Below are positions 1-8,560 of a stretch of DNA of 54,620 nucleotides, piece after piece. Positions within the stretch are counted from its first letter, which is position 1; the number at the start of each line of letters is the position of its first letter. Source of the stretch: an uncultured Hyphomicrobiales bacterium (GTDB lineage Bacteria; Pseudomonadota; Alphaproteobacteria; Rhizobiales; Devosiaceae); assembly GCA_903842455.1 (NCBI GenBank), contig CAIMLX010000225.1:1-54620 (forward strand), written 5' to 3'. The translations under genes were made by a program, and so were the position numbers. A model generated the notes under the pieces. The model worked only from the letters and a program-made list of their open reading frames with translations, searched no databases and had not been told where the DNA came from.

Positions 1-40
1 AGCCTGAGACGCGTCGGATGGCGCGCACGGGTTGAGCGCT

Positions 41-75
41 CAGGATGGATCCCGGCCTCCGCCGGGATGACACCG
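41..75. repeat. REP-like palindrome upstream of the first permease
   Basis: The sequence contains ATCCCGG (49-55) and its reverse complement CCGGGAT (62-68) around a 6-base spacer, inside a GGATCCCGGCCTCCGCCGGGATGAC-type context. I associate this kind of short intergenic palindrome with Hyphomicrobiales genomes (from memory, not checked). It lies in the 110 bases before the first gene, where I see no other coding sequence. The open frame can be extended upstream through it to position 45, but the repeat is unlikely to be coding. Confidence 0.55.
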
Positions 76-110
76 GGTGTGGTGCAGCCTTGGTGGCTGG
101 GGGTGGCGCC

Positions 111-1112
111 ATGACCGACACCACCGCCCCCGGCAAGACCGGTATCAACTGGGCCAAATTCCTCGAGGTCTACGGCATCATCCTCGTCGTCATCGTGATG
201 ATGCTGGCGCTGGCCGCGATCAAGCCCGAGGTGTTCCTCTCGGCGCAGAACCTCACCAATATCCTCAAGCAGAACGCCTCGCTGGCGCTGCTGGCGCTCG
301 GGATGTACGTGGTGATTGTCACCGCCGGCATCGACCTTTCCGTCGGCTCCATCATGGGGCTCTCGATGGTGGCGCTCGCCATCGCGTCGAAGGCCGGCGT
401 GCCGTGGCCTGTGGTGCTGCTGATCGGGCCGGCCATCGGCATCGCGGTGGGCTGGGTGAACGGCGTCGGCCTTACCGTGCTGAAGCTGCCGCACCCGTTC
501 ATCATGACGTTGGGCACGCTCAACGTCGCGCGCGGGCTGACCTTCCTCATCTCGAACGGTGCGCCCGTGTCCGGGCTGCAGCCCGAAGTGCGCTATATCG
601 GCCAGGCCTATTACAGCTTCGGCCTGCCGCCGCCGGCCGGCATTCCGGCGAGCCTGATCCTCGTCGCCGTGTGCGCCGTGGGGCTGTGGTTCTTCCTCGA
701 GAAGACCAATATGGGCCGGCACATCTTTGCCATCGGCGGCAATCCGCATGCGGCGCGCGTCTCGGGGATCAACGTCGATGGCACGCTGACCATCGTCTAC
801 GTCATCTCGGGCTTCATGGCTGGGCTCTCGGGGCTGCTGCTCGCCGGCCGCACCGACTCGGGCTTTCCCAATGCCGGCATCGGCATAGAGCTCGACGCCA
901 TCGCGGCGGTGATCATCGGCGGCGCAAGCTTCTTCGGCGGGCGCGGCACGGTGATGGGGGTGCTGGCGGGGGTGCTGATCATGGGCATCCTGCGCAACGG
1001 GCTGAACATCAACAATGTCAGCGCCTTCTGGCAGCAGATCCTGATCGGGCTCGTCATCATCATCGCCGTCTATATCGACGTGCTGCGCCGGAGGGCGTCG
1101 GTGCGCCGCTGA
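111..1112 (+). CDS. Sugar ABC transporter permease, RbsC/CUT2 family
   Basis: This is an inner-membrane permease of about 333 residues, the usual length for the RbsC/XylH/AraH-type (BPD_transp_2) family. It has many hydrophobic segments, the family's GIDLSVGSIMG segment after the first helices, and a late AAVIIGGASFFGGRGT loop. I chose ATG 111; the frame is open from 45, but that extension would translate a REP-like palindrome. The matching binding protein follows 76 bases downstream. No ATPase is visible, so it probably lies left of the window. The substrate is probably a monosaccharide or polyol; the adjacent Gfo/Idh/MocA enzyme fits but does not identify it. Confidence 0.9.
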   Translation: MTDTTAPGKTGINWAKFLEVYGIILVVIVMMLALAAIKPEVFLSAQNLTNILKQNASLALLALGMYVVIVTAGIDLSVGSIMGLSMVALAIASKAGVPWPVVLLIGPAIGIAVGWVNGVGLTVLKLPHPFIMTLGTLNVARGLTFLISNGAPVSGLQPEVRYIGQAYYSFGLPPPAGIPASLILVAVCAVGLWFFLEKTNMGRHIFAIGGNPHAARVSGINVDGTLTIVYVISGFMAGLSGLLLAGRTDSGFPNAGIGIELDAIAAVIIGGASFFGGRGTVMGVLAGVLIMGILRNGLNINNVSAFWQQILIGLVIIIAVYIDVLRRRASVRR

Positions 1113-1188
1113 CCGAACACTACACGCCCGGCGACCCGTCTCCGCCGATCGGGCGACAATTTCCGGAGACTTCAGGGAGGACTACCGA

Positions 1189-2094
1189 ATGAAGAAACTG
1201 CTTCTGGCTGGCGTCGCTGTCGGCGCGCTGCTCGGCATGATGGGCTCGGCCAACGCCGCCTACGTGCTGGCGATGAAGGGCCCGGGCGCGGGCAACCCGT
1301 TCTGGGCCGCTGTCGAAGCCGGCGCCAAGGCGAAGGCAACCGAACTCGGCGTCGAGGTCGTGGTCGTGGCTCCGCCCGCCGAATCCGACGTGCAGGCCCA
1401 GATCACCCAGATCGAAGACCTGATCGCGCAGGGCATCGACGGCCTCGCTCTTGCCCCCACCGATCCGAACGCACTCGCTCCCGTGGTCGAGGCCGCCAGG
1501 GCCGCCGGCATCCCGGTGGTGTTCGTCGACACGCGCGGCATCAATGAAGGCGTCACCTTCATCGGCACCAACAACGAAGTGGGCGCCGCGCTCGCCGCGA
1601 AGTACCTCTGCGACAATCTCCCGGCCGGGTCGGACGTCGCCATCCTGCAGGGCCTGATCAGCCAGTCGACCGGGCAGGCCCGCGCCGAAGGCTCCAAGAA
1701 GGGCCTCACCGATTGCGGCCTCAACGTCGTGGCCGAGCAGACGGCCGAGTGGGATCGCGCCAAGGGCCTGACCGTCACCGAGAACATTCTCGCCGGCAAC
1801 CCGAACATCAAGGGCATCTTCGGCTCGAACGACAACATGGCGCTCGGCGCGGTGGAAGCGGTGAAGGCCGCGGCCCGCACCGACATCACCATCGTCGGCT
1901 TCGACGCCAACCCCGATGCGGCGGCGGCGGTGATCGCCGGCGACATGGCGGCGACCATCGCGCAGGCCCCCGGCAACATGGGCGGCTTCGGCATCCAGGC
2001 CCTCGTCGACCTCAAGGCCGGCAAGACCCTCGACGCCTGGATCGACACCGGCACCGTGCTGGTGACGGAAGACAACGCCGACGGGTACAAGTAA
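1189..2094 (+). CDS. Periplasmic sugar-binding protein, ribose/LacI-type (Peripla_BP_4)
   Basis: A 301-residue exported binding protein with an N-terminal signal peptide (MKKLLLAGVAVGALLG..., likely cleaved after ANA, residues 22-24). The mature part has the type I periplasmic-binding fold: a GNPFWAAVEAGAKAKA start, ALAPTDPNAL, GTNNEVGAALAAKYL, and FGSNDNMALGAVEA followed by IVGFDANPDA. A strong ribosome site, AGGGAGGA, sits just before ATG 1189. It follows the RbsC-type permease as its ligand receptor. A hairpin directly after the stop (2113-2136) may hold this gene's transcript level above that of the downstream enzymes. The ligand cannot be read from the sequence. Confidence 0.92.
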   Translation: MKKLLLAGVAVGALLGMMGSANAAYVLAMKGPGAGNPFWAAVEAGAKAKATELGVEVVVVAPPAESDVQAQITQIEDLIAQGIDGLALAPTDPNALAPVVEAARAAGIPVVFVDTRGINEGVTFIGTNNEVGAALAAKYLCDNLPAGSDVAILQGLISQSTGQARAEGSKKGLTDCGLNVVAEQTAEWDRAKGLTVTENILAGNPNIKGIFGSNDNMALGAVEAVKAAARTDITIVGFDANPDAAAAVIAGDMAATIAQAPGNMGGFGIQALVDLKAGKTLDAWIDTGTVLVTEDNADGYK

Positions 2095-2112
2095 GCCTTG
2101 GCTTGAATGACG

Positions 2113-2136
2113 GCGCCCGGTCGCGAGGCCGGGCGC
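2113..2136 (+). terminator. Hairpin after binding-protein gene
   Basis: GCGCCCGG (2113-2120) pairs perfectly with CCGGGCGC (2129-2136) around an 8-base loop, 19 bases after the stop codon. There is no uridine run, so this is more likely a partial terminator or mRNA-stabilising hairpin than a full stop. Confidence 0.5.
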
Positions 2137-2145
2137 TGGTGATCC

Positions 2146-2312
2146 TCCACCGCGAAGCGGGGGAGGGGGACCATGCGAAGCATGGTGGAGGGGGCGGTCC
2201 GAACGCAAACGGTTGGTCAGCGGGGAGGTCGTCCCTCCGCACTGCCTGTGCCGCCCCCTCCACCGCCTTCGGCGGTCCCCCTCCCCCGTAGTCACGGGGG
2301 AGGACCCCCTCG
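2146..2312. repeat. Intergenic repeat, inverted pair of units
   Basis: A unit reading CGAAGCGGGGGAGGGGGACC...GGTGGAGGGGGCGG (about 2151-2197) is followed by an inverted relative, CCGCCCCCTCCACC...GGTCCCCCTCCCCC (about 2250-2288). Each carries a small internal hairpin. The same arrangement recurs at about 13205-13385, so this is a dispersed repeat family rather than unique leader sequence. No coding signal was seen in it. Confidence 0.7.
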
Positions 2313-2342
2313 CCGTAGCGGCTCACTGCAGAGGATTTCCAA

Positions 2343-3455
2343 TTGACCACCATCGGCGTCGGGCTCATCGGCACGGGCTACATGGGCAAGTGCCATGCGC
2401 TGGCCTGGAACGGGGTGAAGCCGGTGTTTGGCGATGGGCAGCGGCCCCGCCTCGTTCATCTCGCCGAAGTCTCGGCCGAGCTGGCACAGCGCCGGGCCGA
2501 GGAGTTCGGGTTCGAAAAATCCACATCCGACTGGCGGGCGCTGATTGCCGATCCCGAGGTCGAGGTGGTTTCCGTCACCACCCCCAATGCGTTTCACGCC
2601 GAGATGGCGATCGCGGCGCTCGAAGCGGGCAAGCATGTCTGGTGCGAAAAGCCGATGGCCGTCGGGTTTGGCGAGGCGGAGCGCATGGCCGCCGCAGCGC
2701 GGGCCTCGGGCACGGTGACCGCGCTCGGCTACAACTACATCCAGAACCCGGTGATCCGGCAGATCCGGCAGCTGCTCGACGAGGGCGCCATCGGTGCGGT
2801 CAACCACGTCCGCTTCGAGATGGACGAGGATTTCATGGCCGATCCCGAGGCCCTGTTCTACTGGAAGTCCGAGGCCTCCTCCGGCTATGGGGCGCTCGAC
2901 GATTTCGGCGTCCACCCGCTCAGCCTGATGCAGTTCCTGTTCGGCGGCGTTACGAAAGTGATGGCGCAGCTTTCGATGCCCTATGCCGATCGCCCCAGCC
3001 GCGACGGGGCGCGCCGCACGGTGGAAACCTGGGACATCGCCTCGGTGCTGATGGAGCTCACGAACGGTGCGTCGGGCGTCATGGCGCTCAACCGCTCGGC
3101 CTGGGGCCGCAAGGGGCGGATCGCCATGCAGGTGTTCGGGTCGAAAGGCACCATCGCCTACGACCAGGAGCGGATGAACGAATTCCAGCTCTACCGCGCC
3201 GACGATCCGGCCGGCACGCAGGGGTTTCGGACCGTGCTCACCGGCCCGGTGCATCCGCCCTATGACCGGTTCATCCCGGCGCCGGGGCATGGGCTGGGGT
3301 TCAACGAACTGAAGATCATCGAGTGCCACGAACTGCTGCGCGCCATCCGCGGCGAGCCGGCGCAGATCGTCGGCTTCGAGGCGGGGCTCGAGATCGAGCG
3401 CGCCGTGCATGCGATGGCGCAAAGCCAGCGCGAGGGGCGGTGGGTGGCGGTGTAG
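2343..3455 (+). CDS. Gfo/Idh/MocA family NAD(P)-dependent oxidoreductase
   Basis: A 370-residue cytosolic dehydrogenase. The N-terminal Rossmann motif GLIGTGYMG is at residues 7-15, and the family's catalytic-lysine motif CEKP is at 101-104. The C-terminal GFO_IDH_MocA_C-like domain includes DDFGVHPLSLMQF. The start is a TTG at 2343 with AGAGGA upstream; I see no better ATG. Members oxidise sugars, inositols or sugar derivatives. It sits after a sugar importer and before a cupin, so it probably acts on the imported compound. The intergenic repeat at 2146-2312 separates it from the importer but does not rule out co-transcription. Confidence 0.88.
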   Translation: MTTIGVGLIGTGYMGKCHALAWNGVKPVFGDGQRPRLVHLAEVSAELAQRRAEEFGFEKSTSDWRALIADPEVEVVSVTTPNAFHAEMAIAALEAGKHVWCEKPMAVGFGEAERMAAAARASGTVTALGYNYIQNPVIRQIRQLLDEGAIGAVNHVRFEMDEDFMADPEALFYWKSEASSGYGALDDFGVHPLSLMQFLFGGVTKVMAQLSMPYADRPSRDGARRTVETWDIASVLMELTNGASGVMALNRSAWGRKGRIAMQVFGSKGTIAYDQERMNEFQLYRADDPAGTQGFRTVLTGPVHPPYDRFIPAPGHGLGFNELKIIECHELLRAIRGEPAQIVGFEAGLEIERAVHAMAQSQREGRWVAV

Positions 3456-3517
3456 CCCGGTGCTTTTCCGACTTCTCTGCCGCAGCTAGACTTGCGCAGC
3501 AGCAGCGGGAGGAAGAG

Positions 3518-3979
3518 ATGCCAAAGATCGACATGACGGCCGTGCCCCGGCACCTGGGGTCGGGTTATCCGAAGCCGTTCGACGCCAACTGTACTGGCCG
3601 GGTGCGCCAGCGGCTTGGCGATGCCGGCGGGCTGACCGACTATGGGCTCAACATCATGCGGCTGCCGCCGGGCAACTGGTCCAGCCAGCGGCACTGGCAC
3701 AGCCACGAGGACGAGTTCGTCTTTCTTCTCGAGGGTGAAGTGGTGCTGATCGAGGATGACGGCGAAACGGTGCTGCGGGCCGGAGACCGTGCGGCATTCC
3801 CGAAAAACACCGGCAACGGCCACCACATGATCAACCGCTCGGATGCCGACGCGGTCTATCTCGAGATCGGCTCACGGCACATCGACGACATGACTACCTG
3901 CGCCGATATCGACCTCAAGAGCGCCAACGCCGACGGGGTGTGGCGCCACAAGGATGGTACACCCTATCCAGAGCGCTGA
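3518..3979 (+). CDS. Cupin-domain protein
   Basis: A 153-residue single-domain cupin. The metal-binding cupin motif 1 is visible as HWHSHEDEFVFLLEGEV (residues 60-76), and motif 2 appears as PKNTGNGHHMIN further on. ATG 3518 is preceded by GGGAGGAAG at good spacing; the longer open frame to 3323 overlaps the upstream gene and lacks such a site. It follows the Gfo/Idh/MocA oxidoreductase by 62 bases and closes the operon. Small cupins of this type can be sugar isomerases, epimerases or dioxygenase-like enzymes. I cannot assign the reaction. Confidence 0.82.
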   Translation: MPKIDMTAVPRHLGSGYPKPFDANCTGRVRQRLGDAGGLTDYGLNIMRLPPGNWSSQRHWHSHEDEFVFLLEGEVVLIEDDGETVLRAGDRAAFPKNTGNGHHMINRSDADAVYLEIGSRHIDDMTTCADIDLKSANADGVWRHKDGTPYPER

Positions 3980-4030
3980 CTGGCAAGGCCGCCCATCCCC
4001 TCGCGGGACAGGCGGCCAATGCCATGTCGA

Positions 4031-5014
4031 TCAGGCTGTCGCCAGCGTGCCAGTCCGCTCCCGGCTCTCCACCCAGTAAATGAAGGCCGAGGCGGCGACG
4101 ATTAGGGCGGCGCCGGGCCAGAACCAGACCGACGGCACCTGGCCGAGGATCACCCAGCCGAGCAGGCCAGATAGCGGCACCTTGGAATCGCCAAAGGGCT
4201 GCAGGTAGGTCGCATCGGCCACCTTGTAGGCGTAGGCGAGCAGATACTGCGCGGCGGCGGTGAGCGCCCCGAGCAGGGCCAGCAGCCACAGCGCCGTGCC
4301 GGTGGGGATGGCGAAGACGTTGTCGGCAAGGCCTGATGGCAGCAGGCCGGGCGTGGCGATGCCGAGGGCCCAGACGGCGAGCAGGATCAGCAGGTGGTTC
4401 GGCGTCACCAGCACCAGCAGCGACACCGTCAGCGTCTCCGGGCTTTCGCCCTTCAGCGCCAGGTACTTGGTCAGCACGTCCGTCGCGGCCCAGAGGGCCG
4501 CAGCGGCGACCGGCACCAGCGCCGTCCAGCCGAGGCCTTCGGCGCCGACGCCCGAAATGATGATGGCGCCGGCAAAGCCGACCAGCGCCGCCCCGATCCG
4601 GGCCAGCGAGGCGCGTTCGCCGAGGAACAGGGTCGAGCCGAGGATGATGAACAGCGGCCCGGTGGCGAGCAGCGTCACCATCTGCCAGATCGGCACCCCG
4701 GTGGCGAAGCCATAGACGAAGACGTGGACGCCGAGCGCCGAGACGAAGGCGCGGATTTCATGCGCCAGCGGGTGGGCAGTGCGGAGCTTGCCGACGCCGA
4801 TCCTGAGGATCAGCGGCAGGCTGAGCACGGCGGCAATCACATATTGCCAGAACGCCATACCGGTCGAGCTCATGCCGTAGCCGCCATATTCGACGGGGGT
4901 GGGCAGCGCCGATTGCAGCAGGTTGGAGCCGGCGAAGGCGAATGCCGCCACCAGCATGAAGATGGCGCCGGCAGTGGCGCCCGAGGACTTTGCAGCAGAG
5001 GAAACGTGGTTCAT
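4031..5014 (-). CDS. ribN: EamA/DMT-family transporter, probable riboflavin importer RibN
   Basis: A 327-residue inner-membrane protein with about ten hydrophobic segments in two EamA repeats, as in the drug/metabolite transporter superfamily. Its start, ATG 5014, has GGAAAGGA upstream. The substrate inference comes from its leader: a well-conserved FMN riboswitch lies at 5121-5259 on the same strand, with no gene in between. Known: FMN-riboswitch-controlled EamA proteins in Rhizobiales (RibN, formerly ImpX) import riboflavin. I infer the same role here, with expression falling when FMN is plentiful. The gene converges on the cupin operon, with 51 bases between their stops. Flavin-related substrates other than riboflavin are possible. 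Confidence 0.85.
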   Translation of the reverse strand: MNHVSSAAKSSGATAGAIFMLVAAFAFAGSNLLQSALPTPVEYGGYGMSSTGMAFWQYVIAAVLSLPLILRIGVGKLRTAHPLAHEIRAFVSALGVHVFVYGFATGVPIWQMVTLLATGPLFIILGSTLFLGERASLARIGAALVGFAGAIIISGVGAEGLGWTALVPVAAAALWAATDVLTKYLALKGESPETLTVSLLVLVTPNHLLILLAVWALGIATPGLLPSGLADNVFAIPTGTALWLLALLGALTAAAQYLLAYAYKVADATYLQPFGDSKVPLSGLLGWVILGQVPSVWFWPGAALIVAASAFIYWVESRERTGTLATA

Positions 5015-5120
5015 CGATGGATCCTTTCCGTAACCAGTTCCCTCAGGGAGTTACGGGGATCGACGATGGATCTATCGCCCGCCCCAATAGGAACGGGCGC
5101 CGGAACCAGCGCGTTTTCCC

Positions 5121-5259
5121 GTTCTCTTTCATCCGGACTATACCGTCGGCCCCGGAATTACACCGGATCTGCTGACCCTTCGGAGTGACCCGAAGGCGCT
5201 CGCGGGCTTTGGCTTTCGCCATCTACCGCCGGTGGGGAATTGCACCCCGCCCTGAGAAC
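5121..5259 (-). promoter_or_regulatory. FMN riboswitch (RFN element)
   Basis: Read on the minus strand, the RFN core is nearly consensus. P1 is GTTCTC (5259-5254) pairing with GAGAAC (5126-5121). In order come CACCGGCGGTA (5234-5224), AGCCCGCGAGCG (5208-5197), GGTCAGCAGATCCGGT and GGCCGACGGTATAGTCCGGA, then GATGAAAGAGAAC. Downstream, before the gene, CGCCCGTTCC can pair with GGGGCGGGCG without a U-run, and a second stem GTAAC/GTTAC lies close to the ribosome site. That suggests either termination without a classic U-tract or sequestration of translation; I cannot decide which. It controls the EamA transporter at 4031-5014. Confidence 0.95.
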
Positions 5260-5394
5260 ATTGCCATCGTAAGATGACGATGGAGATTTATGACAGACTG
5301 GTCTCCAGTACAAGGGGCGTACAGAGCATGGCTTGGCGCGAGGTGGGGCATGGGGGAGAAAACGTGCTGGGCGGGCAAACGCTGCAGCTGGGGG

Positions 5395-5552
5395 CCTGAA
5401 CGTCCCCTCATCCGTCTCGGCTTCGCCTCGCCACCTTCTCCCTCAAGGGGAGAAGGGCAACAGCGTCTCTTTGGCGAGGTTGTGCACCCTCTGCCCCTCT
5501 CCCCTTGAGGGAGAGGGTGGCCGCGCAGCGGCCGGGTGAGGGGACGTTCAGG
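5395..5552. repeat. 158-bp inverted-repeat element (MITE/REP-like)
   Basis: The ends are a perfect 16-base inverted repeat: CCTGAACGTCCCCTCA at 5395-5410 and its complement TGAGGGGACGTTCAGG at 5537-5552. Inside, CCTTCTCCCTCAAGGGGAGAAGG and CCCTCTCCCCTTGAGGGAGAGGG are inverted relatives of each other and individually palindromic. It lies between the riboswitch and the end of the pot operon, in a 316-base stretch that has no gene. The same CCCTCTCCCC/GGGGAGAGGG core recurs near 44367 and 49807. Confidence 0.75.
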
Positions 5553-5575
5553 AGACAGCCAACCCCGTCACGTCC

Positions 5576-6388
5576 TTAAGCCTGCTTCTCCCGGGCGCTC
5601 TGCCGTAGCCCGTAGATCGTCGCCAGCACCACGCCGCTGGCCACGACGCCGATGATGATGGTGGCGAGGGCGTTCACCTCGGGCGCCACGCCCAGCCGCA
5701 CCTTACTGAAGATAATCATCGGCAGGGTCGATGAGCCGGGGCCGGAGACGAAGCTGGCGATGACCAGGTCGTCGAGCGACAGCGTGAAGGCCAGCAGCCA
5801 GCCCGAAACCAGCGCCGGGGCGATGATGGGCAGGGTGATGTCGAAGAACACCCGCACCGGGCTGGCGCCGAGATCCATCGCCGCTTCCTCGAGGCTCATG
5901 TCGAAATCGGCGAGCCGCGATTGCACCACCACCGTCACGTAGGCGGTGCAGAAGGTGGAGTGCGCGAGGATGATGGTGAGGACGCCGCGGCCCTGCGGCC
6001 AGCCGATCAGGCTCTGCATGGTGACGAACAGCAGCAGCAGCGCGATGCCGGTGATCACGTCGGGCATCACCAGCGGAGCCGACACCGTCGCCTGCAGCAC
6101 GGTCTTGCCGCGGAAGCGGCGGAAGCGCACCAGCGCCACGGCGCACAGCGTGCCCAGCACCAGCGCGATGGTGGCGGAGACGGCGGCGATCTGCAGGCTG
6201 AGCCAGGTGGCGGGCAACAGCTGCGGATCGGCCCAGAGGTCGGCATACGCCTGGGTGGAGAAACCCGACCACACCGTCACCAGCCGGTTGGCGTTGAATG
6301 AGAAGATCACCAGCGACAGAATCGGCGCGTAGAGGAACAGGAAGCCGACCGAGGCAGCGAGCGGCAGGAACCAGCGGTTGCGGCCCAT
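5576..6388 (-). CDS. potI: Putrescine ABC transporter permease PotI
   Basis: A 270-residue inner-membrane permease of the PotC/PotI type, with about six hydrophobic segments and the permease (EAA-like) loop around EEAAMDLGASPVRVFFDITLPII. It is the last gene of a minus-strand potF-potG-potH-potI operon. Its ATG overlaps the potH stop in ATGA at 6390-6386. With PotH it forms the channel through which PotG-driven uptake brings putrescine (or a related polyamine) into the cell. Length and order match E. coli potFGHI. Confidence 0.9.
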   Translation of the reverse strand: MGRNRWFLPLAASVGFLFLYAPILSLVIFSFNANRLVTVWSGFSTQAYADLWADPQLLPATWLSLQIAAVSATIALVLGTLCAVALVRFRRFRGKTVLQATVSAPLVMPDVITGIALLLLFVTMQSLIGWPQGRGVLTIILAHSTFCTAYVTVVVQSRLADFDMSLEEAAMDLGASPVRVFFDITLPIIAPALVSGWLLAFTLSLDDLVIASFVSGPGSSTLPMIIFSKVRLGVAPEVNALATIIIGVVASGVVLATIYGLRQSAREKQA

Positions 6389-7338
6389 CAGCGGCGGCCC
6401 TCCACCACGGCGTTCTGCGCGCGCTGCATCAGCATGATGGGGATCACCACGATCACCAGCATGGAGATGGCGAGCGCGGCGGCGCGCGGCCAGTTGGTCT
6501 TACTGAAGAACTCGTCCCAGAGGATGCGGCCGATCATCTGCGTGCCCGGGCCGCCGAGCAGCGAGGGGATGACGAATTCGCCGATCGCCGGGATGAACAC
6601 CAGCATCGAGCCGGCAATGACGCCCGGCATGGAGAGCGGCAGGGTGATCGAGAAGAAGGTGCGGATCGGGCGCGCGCCGAGATCGGCCGAGGCCTCGAGC
6701 AGCGAGGGGTCGAGCTTCACGAGGTTGGTGTAGAGCGGCAGGATGAAGAAAGGCAGGTAGGAATAGACGATGCCGACATAGACCGCGAAATCGGTCTGCA
6801 TCATCGTGAACGGCCCGAGGCCGAACACCGCCAGCGTGTTGTTGATTACGCCCTCGCCGCGCAGGAAGCCGCTCAGCGCGTAGACGCGCAGCAGGAACGA
6901 GGTCCAGAACGGCAGGATCACCAGCATCAGCAGGATGTTGCGCCAGCGGTCGGGGGCGCGGGCGATGGCATAGGCCATCGGGTAGCCGATGAGGATGGCG
7001 AACACCGTCGACACCGCGGCGATGCGGATCGAGCTGAGGAAGGCGTTGATGTAGATGTTCGAGGGATCGGTGAAGATGCGGATGTAGTTGGAGAGGTGCA
7101 GCGTCAGCTGCACCGTGCCGTCCTCGGTGGTCAGCAGGTCCGAATAGGGCGGCTGGCCGAACTCCTTGGTGGCGAGCGAAATGCCGAACACCACCCCCAG
7201 CGGCACGAGGAAGAACAGCGTCAGCCAGGCCGCCGGCGCGGCGATCACCAGCCCGCGTCCGGACAGGCCCACGGCGGCGAGCGCCCGGCGCAGCCAGGCG
7301 AGGCGGCCCTGCGATGGCGGGGGCGCGGCGCGGGTCAA
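6388..7338 (-). CDS. potH: Putrescine ABC transporter permease PotH
   Basis: A 316-residue PotB/PotH-type permease. After a short Ala/Pro/Arg-rich cytosolic N-terminus comes the first membrane segment (VIAAPAAWLTLFFLVPLGVV). The EAA-like loop LEASADLGARPIRTFFSITLPLS lies near residue 230. The reading frame stays open far upstream into potG. I place the start at TTG 7338, which overlaps the potG stop as TTGA, the translational coupling used throughout this operon. A later internal start is possible because TTG is uncommon. It pairs with PotI to form the transmembrane channel. Confidence 0.85.
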   Translation of the reverse strand: MTRAAPPPSQGRLAWLRRALAAVGLSGRGLVIAAPAAWLTLFFLVPLGVVFGISLATKEFGQPPYSDLLTTEDGTVQLTLHLSNYIRIFTDPSNIYINAFLSSIRIAAVSTVFAILIGYPMAYAIARAPDRWRNILLMLVILPFWTSFLLRVYALSGFLRGEGVINNTLAVFGLGPFTMMQTDFAVYVGIVYSYLPFFILPLYTNLVKLDPSLLEASADLGARPIRTFFSITLPLSMPGVIAGSMLVFIPAIGEFVIPSLLGGPGTQMIGRILWDEFFSKTNWPRAAALAISMLVIVVIPIMLMQRAQNAVVEGRR

Positions 7339-8495
7339 TTGGTCAGCACCGAGCCGGAGTGTCCGTCCCAGCTGACCCAGACCGGCTCGTCCCACGAGAT
7401 GGCGTTGGGGTCGCCGCGCAGCGCGTTGGTCTTGGTGACGCGGATGTAGCGGCCGTTCTCGAGCCGCACCTGGTAGACGGTCATGTCGCCCAGATAGGCG
7501 ATGTCCTCGACATAGCCCTTCACGATGTTGGCGCCGTCCGGGATACCGGGTTGCGCCGCGGGCCGGTCGCGGGTCAGCACCATCTTTTCGGGGCGGATGG
7601 CCCACCACAGGATCTGCTCGGGCGAGCAGTCGACGCCGTGGTCGACATAGATGTCGGTGCCCAGTTCCGCCGAGTTGATGCGGACATGGTCCGGCTCGTC
7701 CTCGGTCACCACGCCCTCGACCATGTTGGCCGAGCCGATGAAGTTGGCGACGAAGCGCGAGTTGGGGAATTCGTAGATTTCGGTCGGCTCGCCCACCATG
7801 GCGATCTCGCCCTGGTTCATCACGCCGATGCGGGTGGCGAGGCTCATCGCCTCTTCCTGATCGTGGGTCACCACGATGAAGGTGACGCCCAGCGTCTCCT
7901 GGATTTTCACCAGCTCGAACTGGGTTTCTTCGCGCAGCTTCTTGTCGAGCGCGCCGAGCGGCTCGTCGAGCAGCAACAGCTTGGGACGCTTGGCGAGGGC
8001 GCGGGCGAGGGCGACGCGCTGGCGCTGGCCGCCCGACAGCTGGTGCGGCTTCCGCTCGCCGTAGGCATCGAGCTTCACCAGCTTCAGCAGTTCGTCGACG
8101 CGCGCCGCGATCTCGGCCTTCGGCATATGGTCGCGCTTCAGGCCGTAGGCTATGTTGTTCCACACCGTCATGTGGGGGAACAGCGCGTAGGACTGGAACA
8201 TCATGTTGATGGGCCGGTTGTATGGCGCGACGTTCGACATGTCCTGGCCATCGATCTCGATCGAGCCCGATGTGGGCACCTCGAAGCCGGCGAGCATGCG
8301 CAGCAAGGTCGACTTGCCCGAACCGGACCCGCCGAGCAGGCAGAACAGTTCGCCCTTGTAGATATCGAGCGACAGGTCGTCGACCGCTGCCACGTCACCG
8401 AATTTCTTGGTGACGTTGCGGATGCGCACGAACGGCTTGGCTGCGGGGTCGCGCCAGGGCCGTGTGTCGGCAGCAAGCTGAGGTTTCTTCGCCAT
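7335..8495 (-). CDS. potG: Putrescine ABC transporter ATP-binding protein PotG
   Basis: A 386-residue ATPase. Walker A is GGSGSGKS (residues 55-62), the signature is LSGGQRQRVALARAL, Walker B is LLLLDEPLGALD, and the switch histidine is in VVTHDQEEA. The C-terminal extension (about 280-386) is the TOBE regulatory domain typical of MalK/PotA-type ATPases. It powers polyamine import with PotF, PotH and PotI. It lies 65 bases downstream of potF, across a strong hairpin, and its stop overlaps the potH start. Confidence 0.93.
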   Translation of the reverse strand: MAKKPQLAADTRPWRDPAAKPFVRIRNVTKKFGDVAAVDDLSLDIYKGELFCLLGGSGSGKSTLLRMLAGFEVPTSGSIEIDGQDMSNVAPYNRPINMMFQSYALFPHMTVWNNIAYGLKRDHMPKAEIAARVDELLKLVKLDAYGERKPHQLSGGQRQRVALARALAKRPKLLLLDEPLGALDKKLREETQFELVKIQETLGVTFIVVTHDQEEAMSLATRIGVMNQGEIAMVGEPTEIYEFPNSRFVANFIGSANMVEGVVTEDEPDHVRINSAELGTDIYVDHGVDCSPEQILWWAIRPEKMVLTRDRPAAQPGIPDGANIVKGYVEDIAYLGDMTVYQVRLENGRYIRVTKTNALRGDPNAISWDEPVWVSWDGHSGSVLTN

Positions 8496-8520
8496 GTCGC
8501 TGGAATTCCGTCGGATGGGG

Positions 8521-8551
8521 CCGGACGGGGCAGCGTGGCCGCCCCGTCCGG
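8521..8551 (-). terminator. Intra-operon hairpin after potF
   Basis: CCGGACGGGGC (8521-8531) and GCCCCGTCCGG (8541-8551) form a perfect 11-base stem with a 9-base loop between potF and potG. No T-run follows on the minus strand. It probably leads to higher potF mRNA than potGHI mRNA, by partial termination or 3'-end protection. Confidence 0.65.
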
Positions 8552-8560
8552 AAGGGAGTG

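Noticed and set aside
45-110. N-terminal extension of the first permease to an upstream ATG
   Set aside because: It would translate a REP-like palindrome and lacks a ribosome site; ATG 111 gives the family's normal length.
2146-2312. Possible CRISPR or small RNA array in the repetitive GC-rich stretch
   Set aside because: There are only two inverted units without regular direct repeats and spacers, and the family recurs at another intergenic site.
5395-5552. Insertion sequence
   Set aside because: Perfect terminal inverted repeats are present but no transposase; at 158 bp it can only be a MITE/REP-like element.
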